Shown piece after piece: positions 10,906-24,060 of a stretch of 64,000 nucleotides of DNA. The notes below the pieces were generated by a model. The model worked only from the letters and a program-made list of their open reading frames with translations. It was not told the DNA's origin and did not search any database. The translations under genes were made by a program, and so were the position numbers. The number at the start of each line of letters is the position of its first letter. The stretch's first letter is position 1. The DNA comes from Pachypanchax playfairii (Eukaryota; Chordata; Actinopteri; Cyprinodontiformes; Aplocheilidae), in the NCBI GenBank assembly GCA_006937955.1, contig SSNP01000082.1, forward strand, positions 363,234-427,233, in the 5' to 3' direction.

Positions 10906-13900
10906 AGTGTTTGAAACTTGGAAGCTTGAAAAGGAGGGAAATGTTTTTAATGATACCTGCTTAAACAGATAAAAATACATCCTTCCTGTGTAGTTTGACT
11001 GTTTCATGTGTTTTAAATCACTGTCAAACTGACGCAGCTGTTAAATGGATCATTTGTAACAGCAGGCTGCCTTGGCAATCTTCACCACTCTGCCTTACCT
11101 TCACTCTCCTCATCAATGTTGGATGAGGGTGTTATCTGCATCTCTCTCATCTCTGCCTCCCTCATGAGGTTCTCTCTGCCCTGGTGCTTTTATCTCTGTC
11201 CTCCAGGACATCTGGACGTCTCATCCACCATCCACATCACCACTGCCTTCACTGTCCGGGCAGCTTTCTCTTCATCCTCCCACTGCTGACTTCTCTTCCT
11301 CCAGGCAGGGTCACTGGGCTGCTCTGTCCCAGATTGCCAGAGGATCAGGATTCCTTGTTATCCTGTTAACTGTACATTTATCTGACAAGACTGAGGAGAG
11401 AGAGCGACCCGCAGCATCATTAAGCTTTAATGGACAGCCTAGAAATGAAGGAGACGCCATAAAAGCAGGAGCCGAACCGGAGTTTCTCTTTAATGTCTCT
11501 GATCGCCCTGACAGGATTATTAATCAGGAACTAAAGGAATTTAAAACCTTTGCTCTTGGCTTCCTCACTTAGAGTCTTTAGCTTGCACCATTACATAGCA
11601 AGCCAGGGTCAGGAGGTCTGCAGCTAATTGGTTCTACAGGGTTTTGAATAACAATGAGCTGAGCCCAATTACTGAACTACAGAGAGGCGGAGATGAGAAG
11701 CGAGGGAGGAGGAGGGGGGAACAGGCTCATGGAGGATGCTGGGAGGAGGAGGAGGGAGAGGCTGTTTCACGGCTGCCGTCTCTCTCCTCCTCAGAGAGGG
11801 GATATTAATGAGATCAGTAAATGAGTGCTGGCATATATGAGGATGAGCGAGCATAGAAAAGCAGACACCCTGCCCCTGCAGGACAGCAGCAGCTAATTCT
11901 CTATTCCATTTGACTCACACCGAAAGATGTTTGCCACGTTCTTTTTGTCCCAGATTTTTTATTTTTTTCCCCCCGTTCTTTGTATCTGCTGTTCATTTAT
12001 TAGTGATATATTTTCTTTTCTTTCCTCTGACACGAGGGATCTGTTTCTGCGGTCCTTTGATAGCACCACCAGCATCTCAGTCTGTCTTGTAGAGCCTTTT
12101 AATGTTGTCTTCGGGGGTTAGTATTCAGTTGTGGCTAATATACTCAGTCCAAGCCATTTAGGAGCAGTTTGGCAGTAAATTTATTCCCACTTAAACGCAC
12201 AACAACAACTTATACTTCCTTATTTTATGACCCCTGCTGCTTTGGTTCACATCGTGGCTTGTTTTTGAACCTCTTCAATTCTTACAAGCTGCTACCACAT
12301 AAACTGGATAATTGGTGGATTAAGCTGCTCAGGATGTCTGTACAGTCTCTCTCTTGTAGCATCTACCTTGCCATGATGTTGCTGATGAAAATGATTTGAA
12401 CAGAAGCATTATTATCTTTAGAGATGTAATTTGTTCCAGCAGTCAAAAGGGCTTTTGAAAGGATGCCTTTTCCTCACTTTGTGGTGCTTAGTATGTTTCT
12501 GTCCTTGAAGCATTGCATCAGTGCCGAGTTGTAGCACTTTCAAATTGATCCGTGCTTAAATAATCTCTTTCAAATTCATGAATTCATAGTGAGCAATCGG
12601 CTCTTCTGAGCATTCATCGCTTTCAATAAAACCCAAGAGAAGCTGTCATTACGTCTCAACCCTCTCGTCCCGCTTGAAACCGCTGCTCAAGGGCGGCAAT
12701 TTGAAGATGTCATTTAAATATTGCTTTAAAAAAAAAGAGAGAGGTCGTATTTACCTAAACCCCCTCCATATCAACCCCCCACCCCCCCTGTGCCACCCTT
12801 TTTCGTTTGATGAAAACCAAGGATGTCAACTGCACTTCCTCCATCCGAGTCAACGACAATAACTGCCGCCAGCAGGAAGTTTAGCCCCCTGTCCTTTCTG
12901 GATCACAAGGCATACAAAATTTTCTGCAGCCCTGCTTCTCCATGTGCTTTTGTCACTTCCTCTTTCTGGTTGGATTTCTCCCAGATGAGAAGGATTCTCT
13001 TTTGCTTACACTTTTAATCGGCTGTAGAGAGCCGAAATGCTCCAGCTGGAATGAGGAGCAGATAAAAACCTTCTTAACTCTTGACTGGAAATGAACAACA
13101 AATCCTTGAGCTTCTATCGCTGCTCGTTCTTCAATTATGTAAGCACCACATCTGCTTTTTATTCTTCCCAAGTCAGTGGCGTTAATGCGCGCGAGTGCAA
13201 ATAAATTCTGGATAGACGGGATTTAAAACACTCAGTAAGCAACACGTTATTTGCTGGTGATCTTCTGTGAACTGCACTGAATATTCATCACTGACTGACT
13301 TCATGCAGATTCTTGCACGTCTTGCAAATACGCAAATTCGTCCTCGGCAGTGTGCTGAGGATGTAGTTTGAATCTCATCTTTTTTAAAAACGGATGCGGG
13401 TGCCATTCATTCCAAACAATCCTTCTGAGTGTGTAAATGTATTCTGAACTCTTGAATCTGCATATTTGCATACTGTAACTGAGTTGCAGCTGTGGTCTCT
13501 GAAGAGTTTATCATTATTTCACATTTATTTTGTCTCTCTAATTACCTAATTAATTCCGTTGTTTTGATTGTGGTGTTTACCGTTTGTTTTGCGGGGGCGT
13601 AATCCTGTTCTATTTGTCTGTTTGAAGAAGGAGCAGTCTCGCTGAATTATTCATGCTGCACTCCAGCGACAGCACAACCGTTTAAATGATGAAGGCATTT
13701 GTGAAATCCTCTCTTTCTCATACACACTCTCTTTTTTTCGTTCTCACTTTTCGCCTCTTTCTTTCTCTCTCTCTGAGTGCCTGAGGCGGTGGAAGTGTAA
13801 GGATGGGAGAGGTTTTCACAAGAACACCTCAAATGAGGCGAAGGGAAAACACGTCTCTCTAATGTGTCTGACCCATCTCAGAAGGCCCGAACACACAGCC

Positions 13901-16860
13901 ATGTTTCATCTCATCCGGTTCTGTGACCTTTCATTTCCACTCTTCACAGGAAGCAGAGCTTCACTCTGTGCATCATACATGTGCGTGTTTGGCGGTGGTT
14001 TCCGGTTTGGCCCTGCTCCAGAAGAGCCAAAATATGGACACCAGAACCTCCCAGAGTGCTGCTGATGTGTTAAAATGATGCTCTCTGATTGGATGAGTGT
14101 GTCATGTGGTGAGCGGGTGTCCACTTCACACCTTCAGCTGTGACTTTTCTCAGTGTTGACGATACTTTACAGAGTCAGCAGAAGAAGGGGATCTATTCTG
14201 GGGCTGCTGGCATCTGGTTGAAGATTTTTTTTTTAAGGAAATGCTCCGTCTCCACTTCCAGTGTGGTCCTAATGGGTGCTCCTTCCTGGAGAGCACTTTG
14301 TCAGAGAAAAAAGGAGGAGGAAGAAGGAGGAGGAGAGAGGGAGGTGATGCTGCTCTCTGGAGATTTGCTGTTTGTAGTGTTTGCTGAGAAACCCTTAAGG
14401 ACTTGCAGCCACTTTCATCAGCACTCGTTTGTACAAAACACACACTTCCCGCCTCTGACTTTAATGTCTTATACACTTTAAAAACTATCCGTGACACGTT
14501 TAAGTCCCAGCGGTCACACGTGTGTCTCTGTGAGGCCTGGCCACCATCTCCACGTTGCTGCAGACTTCCATTATTCATCTGTAAGAATAGGATTCTGCAC
14601 CGGCTGTCATTTGTTTGCAACTTCTTTATGTGGCTTTCCCCCAGGACAGCATTGTCCTTAAAAATGCACAAATCACAGCCTGTTTTCAAGAAACTCGTTC
14701 TTTTTAAAGAGAGCAGGTTTGTTAGACATCCCCGGCTCAGACAAAGCCTCCGGCGCACGGTATGTATGGTTTTATTTAAAATCTTTTGCATCGTGCTGTT
14801 TTCTCTCTGTAGGCTTGTGGATTCTGTATTCTATTTGATCTGCCCTAAACATACATCTTTAATCTTCGCTGCAGGCTGTGTGAGTGTATGTGTGTCACCG
14901 TTGCTTCTCTCCATCGAGGCTCGAGGCCTGCTTTTCACATGGAATGCAGCCCCTCTGGGAGCCCTGCAGAGGGCAGCACACTAAACACACCATCACCTCC
15001 TGCATCAGCCCATTTACACCTGCACACAGCTATCTTCATCTGCATACATCTTCATTAGCTCACTGGAGGAAGTCGGATGGGGGAACAAAAAAAGAAGAAA
15101 TAATAAAAAAAAAAAAAGAGAGAGAAAATGAAACCATCATGGGCCCGTAGGGTGTTCTGCTGTTTGTACTGACACAGAGGACGAGTTATGCTAATTGAGA
15201 GTTCTTTGCATAATTAGAGAGAAAAATTTTTTATCATTAGTATTAGTAGGGATAGCCAGACTGAGGGTAATTTCACGTTTCCCAGCAGGGTGCTGTTGGA
15301 GAACAGAAGAGAAAAGGACAAAGTCTCAATGTTATCCCTGCTGTCTTTTGATGCAGAGAGCATAATTCATCTAAGATATTTAGCCTGAGTGCACTTTAAT
15401 GATGATGACTTTTCCCAATGTGATTCTTTAAAAGTCTTTTAATGTATTGTCTTCATAGCAGATTTGTTTGGTGTGGTAAATTTGAGGACTGAATATTAAG
15501 TTTTCCACCTAAATGGTTTTTTTTTTTTTTTTCCTTTCTCGCTTTCGTGTTTAATGAGCTGACACTTTCTGCCTCTTTTCTCAAACATCTCTTTGCCGCT
15601 GAGGTGAAATCTTCTGAGCATCTCAGGGGTTAGAACAACTACACAGGGCTGTCACAACAAAAGTTCCAAACCTATATGTCTTTCAGTAAAACTTCATCAG
15701 GCCATTAAAGATCTTCTGACGTCCTGATTTATACTTTTTCTCTTCCCATGAATGGACTGATGCTGTTTCACTGGAAGTTGTTTCTCTCAGGGCACCGGGC
15801 CTCAGCTTACTTTAAGACTATGAGTGATAGTTTATGCTGCAGTAAGTATTCCTTTCAAAGGCTTTACAAGGCACTGGGGGATTAGGAGACTGTACCATAC
15901 TCATCTCATTTGTGTCAGGGCTGGGAAAAAGAGGAGCTCTTTAAATATGCGATACAGCAGCAAGCCTTGGAACTCTCAGAAACGTCCCCACCTGCCCCAG
16001 TTGTCCTCCACCAACATGGCCGTCCACGCAGCGCCTTCCCTGCTTCACAATTTCAAGGAACATTCCCCTCGCTTCAAAGGTTTCCCCTGCATTTTTTTTT
16101 TTCATCTGTGTGTACCAGCCCACGGCCAGAACCACAGATTAATATTTCAAAACATGTTTCTGGCTTCCAACCCCCCTCCCCTCTCTCTTCCTCCTCTTCT
16201 CCCTCTTTTGCCCTCTGAGCATCATCTCTCGCACACGCAGCCCGTTCCCTGTTCACCACTTATTCTCCTCTCTAACCCCCCCCCTCAACGTCCTCCCTCC
16301 TTCTTCCCCACCTGCTTGCATGTTCGCCAAAACGTGTGATGTTTTTCCATATCTCATGCTTTGCTGCTCCACTGCTCCCTTCAATCCAATCACCAAGACA
16401 GTATGTTTTATGGATTAATAAGAAATGATCCTGCAAGGTCCAGCCAGGCAGCTGAGGCACCAAAAGCAGAAGGATGAAGCAATGAAACATGGGTGGGGGG
16501 TGTAGGGTGCCGTCTGCAGTCGAATTTTAATGAGTACCAAGGGGAATATCCTCTTTTTTTTTTTTGTTGGGTATCCTTCTGGTGCATCGCTCTAAATCAC
16601 TGTCACACAAACAAGGTATTCCCATCATGCCTCTGGTTTGGCTTGGTAACTGTGTCATCCTGTGGCACAAGCACCTCACCAGCACACCTGCTCTGCTACC
16701 CTAATTGAACAGATGATCTGCCAATTTGTCATGTTTATCTTCAGAGGCGTTCTGGCGTCAATGCCCTGCTCTGCTCAGCCCCCTCAGAACACAGTGCAGA
16801 TGTTAGCAGAGCTTTTCTTTTTTCTTTTTTTTTTTTTTTTCCATGACAGAACTTGTAGTC
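10906..16860. other. Intergenic; purine/pyrimidine tracts and CNE-like patches
   Basis: No gene recognised. Low-complexity strand-asymmetric tracts include 14306-14342 (GGA-rich) and 16164-16215 (CCTCT-rich), which open long spurious frames. Stretches around 12540-13200 and 15180-15430 are repeat-free and carry many TAAT/ATTA cores (for example tttgcataattagaga near 15207), the texture of vertebrate conserved non-coding DNA. Conservation cannot be shown from one sequence. Confidence 0.4.
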
Positions 16861-17290
16861 ATTACTGAATAATTCATCGCTGCATTAATGTCTTTAGATA
16901 GCATCTCCAGCATCTTGCTCGGCTTTTTTGGCTCCCTCTCTTCTCTTTCTCCTCCATCTCCTCACAAGGGAAATCTTTATTATTCTCTCCTCAGACAGCG
17001 AAATATGCGGATAAAAGATAATTGCCTGGCTTGACTTGGCTATTGATATGAAAATAGGATTGAAATTATTCACTGAGGTTTAAAGGTTAGTTGAAGGTTA
17101 TTATTCAGGAAAAAGTGTCGTGGAAAGAGAGCGTCGTGGTACGGCCTTGCGGCGGGCCTGACGAGACATTTCTGAGAGGCTAATGTGACATGCAAGCTGC
17201 AAAGGCCATTCAACAAATAAACAGAAAAAGGTCTCCTGTGTTTTCAACTCGGCTGAAGTCAATTATTCTGGAACAAATTAAGGCTCACTT
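16861..17290. other. Candidate conserved non-coding block
   Basis: About 430 bp without repeats, with closely packed homeodomain-type cores (aataattcatcg, gctgcattaatg, tcaattattctgg) and GATA-like sites (gataaaagataattg). The coding potential is nil. The resemblance is to enhancer-like gene-desert elements near developmental regulators. This is inference from composition only. Confidence 0.3.
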
Positions 17291-17623
17291 TGTGCATGAA
17301 GACAATGCGCTCCAAAAAAATGGTTGTAAACTGGATTTTTGAGCAGAATCCAATGTCTTTTATTGTGTTTTTTTATTCAGCGTGTCTTTTCATCCAGTCT
17401 TCCATGCATGATGGAATGTAATATGTACACAGTAAGGAGAAAGGAGAGGACTCTGAAACACTTTAATGTATTCGATCTGCTGCATGTTTATAGGGTTGTT
17501 ATGGTTTAGATGGACTTTGAACACAGGCTTAATAAATTACCTCCACCGGCAGTCGTCTGATATTTCTGCTCGACAGCTGCTCTGATGTCTGTGGTTGGCT
17601 CACCGCTACTTACGCCAGTCTCC

Positions 17624-17637
17624 ATTTCCATGGCAAC
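17624..17637. promoter_or_regulatory. RFX X-box-like palindrome
   Basis: ATTTCCATGGCAAC matches the RFX-family X-box (GTNRCC..RGYAAC) in the right half, with an A in place of the first G. No gene start is recognised nearby, so function is uncertain. Confidence 0.3.
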
Positions 17638-18816
17638 TGGAGAGGGACGTATGCAGGTAGCGTGCTGGAAGAAGTCGTGGTGAGCTGTTTGATAGCAGCC
17701 ACAGAGCAGCAGACAGTCATCTCTCAGTCTGTCTGTCTGTCTGTCTGCAGGCAGCTGCACATCTGCTTCAGTTCTGTAGGCAGAGGAATGAAAATTCTGT
17801 CAGATTCATTGGTTACAAGCCTGTTTTTTATTTCCTTTACATTACCAGGTATAGAAAACCTGATAATCATTCAAGCACAGAAAATATTTCGTATCATTCT
17901 AACAATAAAAGGATGCAAAACAGGAAATTTTCTTTTACGTCACGTCGGCTTTCAGAGGTCGAAACCTTCATCTGGATCCTGTGAGTCTGACTTGGTGATA
18001 CTTTCATGTAACTACATGAAAGGGAAGTGAGATGAGAGGCAGATATGATCACACTCCTTGTGGGAGGATGCTGCAGTTCACACCTCCTCTTCACCTGCTT
18101 CTTCATATACTCTCATATCATCTTTTTTTTTTTTTTGTCAGCTGAGGTTCACCATCTTCATCCCAAGATGCAGGTGTGATCTCTCATGCATTCAACGTTA
18201 GTCAGAACTACTGCTTCTGCTTTAAAAATAGAAGTTACTCAAATGAGCTGCATCATAAAAGCCAGTTGCGTTTCCTGAAACTCAACTTAGTCAGTCATTC
18301 AGACAAATTTAGACTTTGTTTCTTGTTTTTTTTTTTTAACAGGAAACAAAAATTTGTAGAACTGAGGATTTAGATTTCTTCTGTCAATTCTTTTTCATAA
18401 TTTACCTTTTTAGTGTCTGTAAACATTCAGGTTTGGTGACCAAAGCAAAAAGTTGCAGGGATTAATTGTTAGTGATCAAGATTCTGCAGTGGTAGATTGC
18501 GGTTCAGCCACATTCTGGCAACGTGCTGTCGATATCTATCTGCCCTTCTGTTTTCACTCTGTAGTAAAGATTGCTGACACTATATATCTTTCTCTCCTTT
18601 GGTCCCTGGAAACAAGTTGGACCCTGTCCTCAAAGCTAAACACTTCAGGATGAAGTTTTTCTGAAGCCAAAACTGCTTGTGCGATTACAGACAGATCGAT
18701 ACGTTATGATGTCTCCAGCCAGCTCGTCTTGCTGGCACAGGAAATGATGCTATCCATGCTGCTCTGACACTGACAAGCCCTAGGGAGGCGACAGTTTCAC
18801 TCACCTGAAAAAAAAA

Positions 18817-18826
18817 NNNNNNNNNN
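18817..18826. other. Assembly gap (10 N)
   Basis: Ten N characters, flanked by nine A on the left and seven A on the right. The true gap length is unknown and the adenine run was probably unassembled. Confidence 0.99.
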
Positions 18827-20559
18827 AAAAAAACACTAAACCTCTCCCCATTACCACGGCCAAGCAGCTCAGCCCTGTCATTGTTATGCTAGCAAGACTG
18901 TGACATTTGTGTTATGCTGATGGCAAATGCCTTTCTAATCACCTGCCTCCAGCAAAATCAGAATTTTCATCAACTTTGATGGACAGCTCCTGAAGAATTA
19001 TCATGGAGAAAACAAAATCCTTCCTGACCTCAAATGTCACGGCTGCTGCCTCGCTCTGACGCTGTCCCACAGTGCTGGTGACAAAAGCTGCAGACAGTCA
19101 CACAGCGTCCCCCCTCCATCCAGGCTGTTGCCCTTTAGCTGTTGTGTTACTGCTCAGAGGTTAAACCTCCAGACTTTTCTCATAGATGTGGAGAGGCCTG
19201 GCGAGGGATCACATCCTCTCTCAGACCTTGACAACACATAAAACCCTCTGCACCAGGAAGTGGTGCTTATATCCATGTCAGAGAACAGCAGCACTTCAGG
19301 GCAGTGTGATTTTTTTATGGCAGAGCCAGCTACTTTTAAACCCAAGCACTTGTATTGACCCACCTCGCATGTGTCTCCCTCTCTCGCCTTCATCTCCCAC
19401 TGTTCCCTTGTTTGAAACAATATAGCCTGCCTGTTGTTATTGATTCCAGAAGATTGGACCCTAGTAAGTGCTCCTTCGGGTCTTGTGTTATATTAAGCAA
19501 TTGTTCCAACAGCAGATGACAGGGCTGAGAAAGTTTCGGCTGACTCTGAAAGGACCTGGTTTTATGTGCATGTTAATTGATCGGGAGCCAGATGAAAACA
19601 AGGGAATTGGCTGCTTTGAGATTTCAAGGCAAACCAGTTAAATCAACACTAACTCAAAACATGAACTAACATGACAATTAAATACAATCATTTTTTTGCC
19701 AATCATGTGAAATCCCATCAATAAAAACAGGACTTCTAATGACTGGAATAATGCATGTTGTATTGTCCTTGTTTCGAGGCAGACCAAGTCACGTTCAGAG
19801 TTTTTGTTGGAGTTACTGAAGCCTGACCCTTCCCACTCAACCATGCTGAGTGTATTTGCTCAAGTGTCTTACCTGCACAGTCGGTAGCAAGGCACTGTCA
19901 GCAGTACAGGGGTCGTATTGCACAGGGAGCTGTTTTATGGAAGTATGAAGTAAATGCTCCATTCATCCCGTCTGCTGGCACCAGCCTTCATTTCCTCCTC
20001 TGTCACATGCGTGGTTAAGACCAGCTTGAAGCATTCATCACAATGCTAACACCTGGAGGGAGGGGGATGGGCAGGGTGGTGGGGGGGTATACGGGTGCTA
20101 TAAAAATAACTTTTTAATTTTTCTTATGGAAAACCTTCTTAACGTCTACAGGACCTGTAAACTGATTCTGATGTGTGTGTGTGAGTGATGACAATTAATT
20201 TGACAACTATAATCCAGAATGAGTCTAATTCCATTAGCAATGAGAGGTGATCAGCTGTTTTCTATAGATTTTTCATGTACATGTGGGCGTGTCATTCTAA
20301 CCAAGTCAATCCTTTTTGATTCAGTTCAAATAACAGCAGGTCACGCTGCAGTTGCTTCTCAGCAGAGAGATAATTTGCCTATGGCTTGGCCCTTATTAGC
20401 AAGCAGTTGTAATTAATAACCATCGGGTGACACAAGAGCCGATTTAGTCTTTTAAGCGTGCATTTTTTTTTTTTTTTGCTTTAAGTGGCCAGTATAAGTG
20501 TGTGTTTGTGTGTCAGTGCCTTTGCTGTCTTTGTCAGAGTTGATTGTCAGCCCCACACA

Positions 20560-21010
20560 TCGCCCTCGCCTCCCACTGGCCTGCTGCCAAACCGCATCGT
20601 TGTCATTATCAGTGTGCCAGAGGCTGGGTAAATGTCATTATTGTAGCTTGTGGACTCCTCCAGGGAATCAGCAGCTACCCGTTTAATTTCTCTAACAGCC
20701 TGGGAAATATTTGTTGCATCAGTAGCCCGGCTCATGGCAAACATCTATTGCCGCGGTGCAATTAACAACATAGATCATTTACATAGTCACAGAGCTAATT
20801 TTCATAATGTTCCCTTTATTATCAGAGGAAGAAATTAACTCAGGAATTTATTTACACACCCACTGCAAATGGTAACAGTGTGCTAATTGGCTGTTAGATG
20901 ATTAATAAGCTTATAGCACATGCTAATGAATGGTGCACTCACAGTTTCAGAGGTGCTCAGGCTCTGTGCTTGTGTTTTGGCAGCTTAATTAGACAGATAA
21001 TTATGTACTT
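20560..21010. other. Candidate conserved non-coding block
   Basis: Repeat-free, with dense ATTA/TAAT cores (ccgtttaatttctc, gtgcaattaacaac, gctaatttt, gattaataagc, gcttaattagacagataatt) and no coding signal. This is the density expected of a developmental enhancer, here about 24 kb upstream of tle3. Inference only. Confidence 0.35.
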
Positions 21011-23099
21011 GTTGCTTTCACTTTCAAGCAAATGCCATCAAACATTTAAAAAGATTCAGATGGGTTGTGTGCAAGCTGGTGTTGGTTCTCAAACTGATAT
21101 CTTGGTTAATACCTAGCCACTAACACTGAGGATCTTAATTGTTGGATATTTACTTTGGAGATTAGAAAAGAGTATAAGCATCATTTAGTTAGTAGTTAAT
21201 GGTTTAATATTTCTCACAACCAACAGAGAATGATAACCTACTGTTTTAGGGAACTCTTTGGAAAGGCAGTACATTATGGGATTTGTTGGCCATTCTGACC
21301 AATAGCAGCAAGTTCTGGCAACATATATAAAGTTTTGAGACGAGAAAGTCAAATGCACACAAATCTTATTTAAAAAAGAATTAGAAAGAAGAATATTTGT
21401 AAGAAAATGAGATAGGTGTTTGACACAGACAGAATTTTTAAACGATGTAAATCTATGACTCAGCTCAACACACCTGATGGTGTTTCCTGTCCTGGTAATG
21501 ATGCCCTGTTTATGCAAAAAATTCAGGATTTATAAAGTTCCCGAGTCTGCAGTTAGATGGATTAAAGGGAGTTATGAATCTTCATGCTGACATATGTTGT
21601 TAATCCAGTACACATGTGCCTGCACGTGTATTTGGCTCGTCTGCTTTAATTAATGTCCCTGAAATCCAATACAACTGAGATAGAGAAGAGAGAAATCAAT
21701 GGAGAACAATGCAGCTTCTATTTGAAGCTACAGTATATGTAAAACATGAGGACTTTTGTTTTGTCTTAACGTGTGGGCTATCAAAGCATTGGAATTATTG
21801 TATAAAATAATTTTAAAGCAATTAGTCTTGCTCCTTTTAGATTAACAGATAACCGGTTTTTAGTGTTTCTTACAGAAGGAGAGAAACTGTCACACAGCAA
21901 TGTTTTACCATTAATATGTGTCCAGATAATAAAAAAAACTGAGCTAAACATGGAGAAAATCATCCACCCACATCTTAAATGTTGACTGGACTAAACAAAA
22001 TACAGTAACTCCTCCAACATGTTTTGCAGCATATACTGCAGTGTGATGTCATCTTCCCATTCTTCATAATAAAAGTCGACATCCTCGTGTTTGCATAACA
22101 CTTCAATCAAAAATGCTAATTCACTCAGAACACTTTCATTTTATCATAAACCAGTTAAGCTAGCAGTTAACAAATGAAGGACTTTATAGATTTAAACTGT
22201 TCTCATCTCTAAAACCCTCTTGTAGTTTTAATTTGATAAAACAGCAAAGCTTTATTATTCATGATTGTGTTGCACTTAAAAGACCGTATCTACTTATTTA
22301 GATGAAATCACATAACAAAGACTAAACGCTTTGTGCTGAGAGCTCAGAGTTTGTCTCCAGAGGCTCCTTCTATTGCATAATACTGTTGGGTTTATGTTGT
22401 TTGCTTGTCATCTTAACTCAGGATGGCAAGAAAAGTCAAATTTCTTTTACTTTTAAGTTGTGTTTTCTCAAAACATAAAACTTCACCCAGTCGACAATTA
22501 CTTTAGTTTCAAAACTTTCCGTTCTGGAGCGGCTCGCTCTTTACAAAAAAACTCATTGATGGTTTTGTTTTGTCTGCTCTGTGGAGAAGAAACATCAGGG
22601 GTTGTCTGTGGTGGTACATCATCTAGGGAAGCTTGGCAATGAATATTTGATGTAAATCCTACTTTTTCTATCACCAGCACAGCTCAGAGCAGGAAATCCT
22701 CCCTGATCTGTTGTTATAATCATAGATGAAAAGAACCCTCCCAGAACAGTTCCCTCGAATCAGGCTCTGTTGCTTTTATGAGTTGGTGGAATTCAGTGAA
22801 GAGGGACCCCCTGTAGGACCAGCAGAGCTGAGGTTTCTGCAGCTCCCATCGGTCGTTCTCTCGATTGATTCAGCTCATTAGCTCCCTGACTTGGCCTGAA
22901 TCGTGTTGCGTTTATATAAAATCAAATCCACCGAAAAATGACCTGACAGATATGAGAGATGTGCTAAATGAGACCATTAAACAACCAATTAATTCATTTC
23001 CTGTTATTTCAATGGCACCTTTTTACACTAAATCCAAGCTATTCAATGAGATTTGGTCTGTAAATTAGTTTAAGTGCATGAAGACAAACCTGTATCCTC
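21011..23099. other. Intergenic, nothing recognised
   Basis: AT-rich non-coding DNA with no recognisable repeats or exons. Confidence 0.5.
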
Positions 23100-24060
23100 C
23101 AAAAACACGGTTAATTTGTCAAATGTTTGCCTGCACCTCATTTTATATTCATCAAACTGCACTTTTTTATTACTTTTCCAATGCATTAGCATTTGACCTT
23201 TACGCTGGCGTTTTATTGCGTTGCTAATCCTGAATGCTGATTGAAGACACTAATATACTGCCTCACTCCCTTTTGTAAAGACAGATAAATACCTCAGCTG
23301 CTAGCCAACAGTGTTTCAATAGGCTCTTGGCCTGTTGTCAAACCTCTATTTGTGAGTTTAAATGATTGGTGAATTTCATCTTAATTACAGCAAAGTCGAT
23401 CCGAGCCCAGAGTTCATCCTCATCTTGTTCAGTTTGCCAATTACGGATGTGGCTGGCAACGTGGTGGCTTCCACTTCTCATTTCTCAAAACTCACATTGT
23501 TCCCCAGAGCGGAGAAGATTAGTACGTGCCCGGCGTCTCGGCGCTTTGCTCAAAATGAAGCAGATGAGATTACTCTGTGTGCATGAAGAAGGTATCACCT
23601 AATATCAACCATGAGCTTGCCCAATGCATACTAATCATATGGTTATGCTCTTTCATATAAACTAGCTCTCACCTTCATTAGAGTATAAAATGAAGCATAC
23701 TTTTTTCACTTGATTGATATTCAAGGGAAGCGAGAGACTTCTGAGACAGATAAATGCGGCAAAGCTGGTCTCTCCACCTTCAGTTCAGTCTGCAGTGAAG
23801 AAAACGCTCACAATAGAGCATGTTGAAATACAAGAAATCAGACCGGAGAGTTATTTTTCAGTTGGATTAAAAGAACTGTTACTTCATATATTCCCATATC
23901 AGATTAAATTTGCTTTCTTCATGCATGTGCTGAAGATAATCTGTTCCAGAGCTCCGAGTTATGATTATCCTGGTGGCAAGGACAGAAATCTAGACCGGCT
24001 ATGGCAGCCCTGAGTAATTAAATTAGCCCTGAATGGCTAATTGGATCAATTTAGTGGGCA
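23100..24060. other. Candidate conserved non-coding block
   Basis: Nearly 1 kb without recognisable repeats. It has many homeodomain-type cores (cttaattacagc, ctaattggatcaattta, ttgctaatcctgaatgctgattg) and octamer-like pieces. The overlapping short frames at 23362-23602 show no known protein. Likely cis-regulatory if conserved. Confidence 0.35.

Larger units (their letters stand above)
17291..20559. other. Intergenic, with a CTGT microsatellite
   Basis: Contains a (TCTG)n run at about 17728-17747, T runs at 18124-18137 and 20465-20477, and otherwise unremarkable non-coding DNA. No exon recognised. Confidence 0.5.

Noticed and set aside
14150..14984. Overlapping long open frames on both strands (213 codons minus, 193 codons plus)
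   Set aside because: They overlap each other antisense across a GGA-rich low-complexity tract, have no recognisable domain and no splice context. Length is explained by composition.
15824..16339. 171-codon plus-strand frame rich in Pro/Ser/Leu
   Set aside because: Driven by a CCTCT pyrimidine tract at 16164-16320; no domain and no conserved-looking start.
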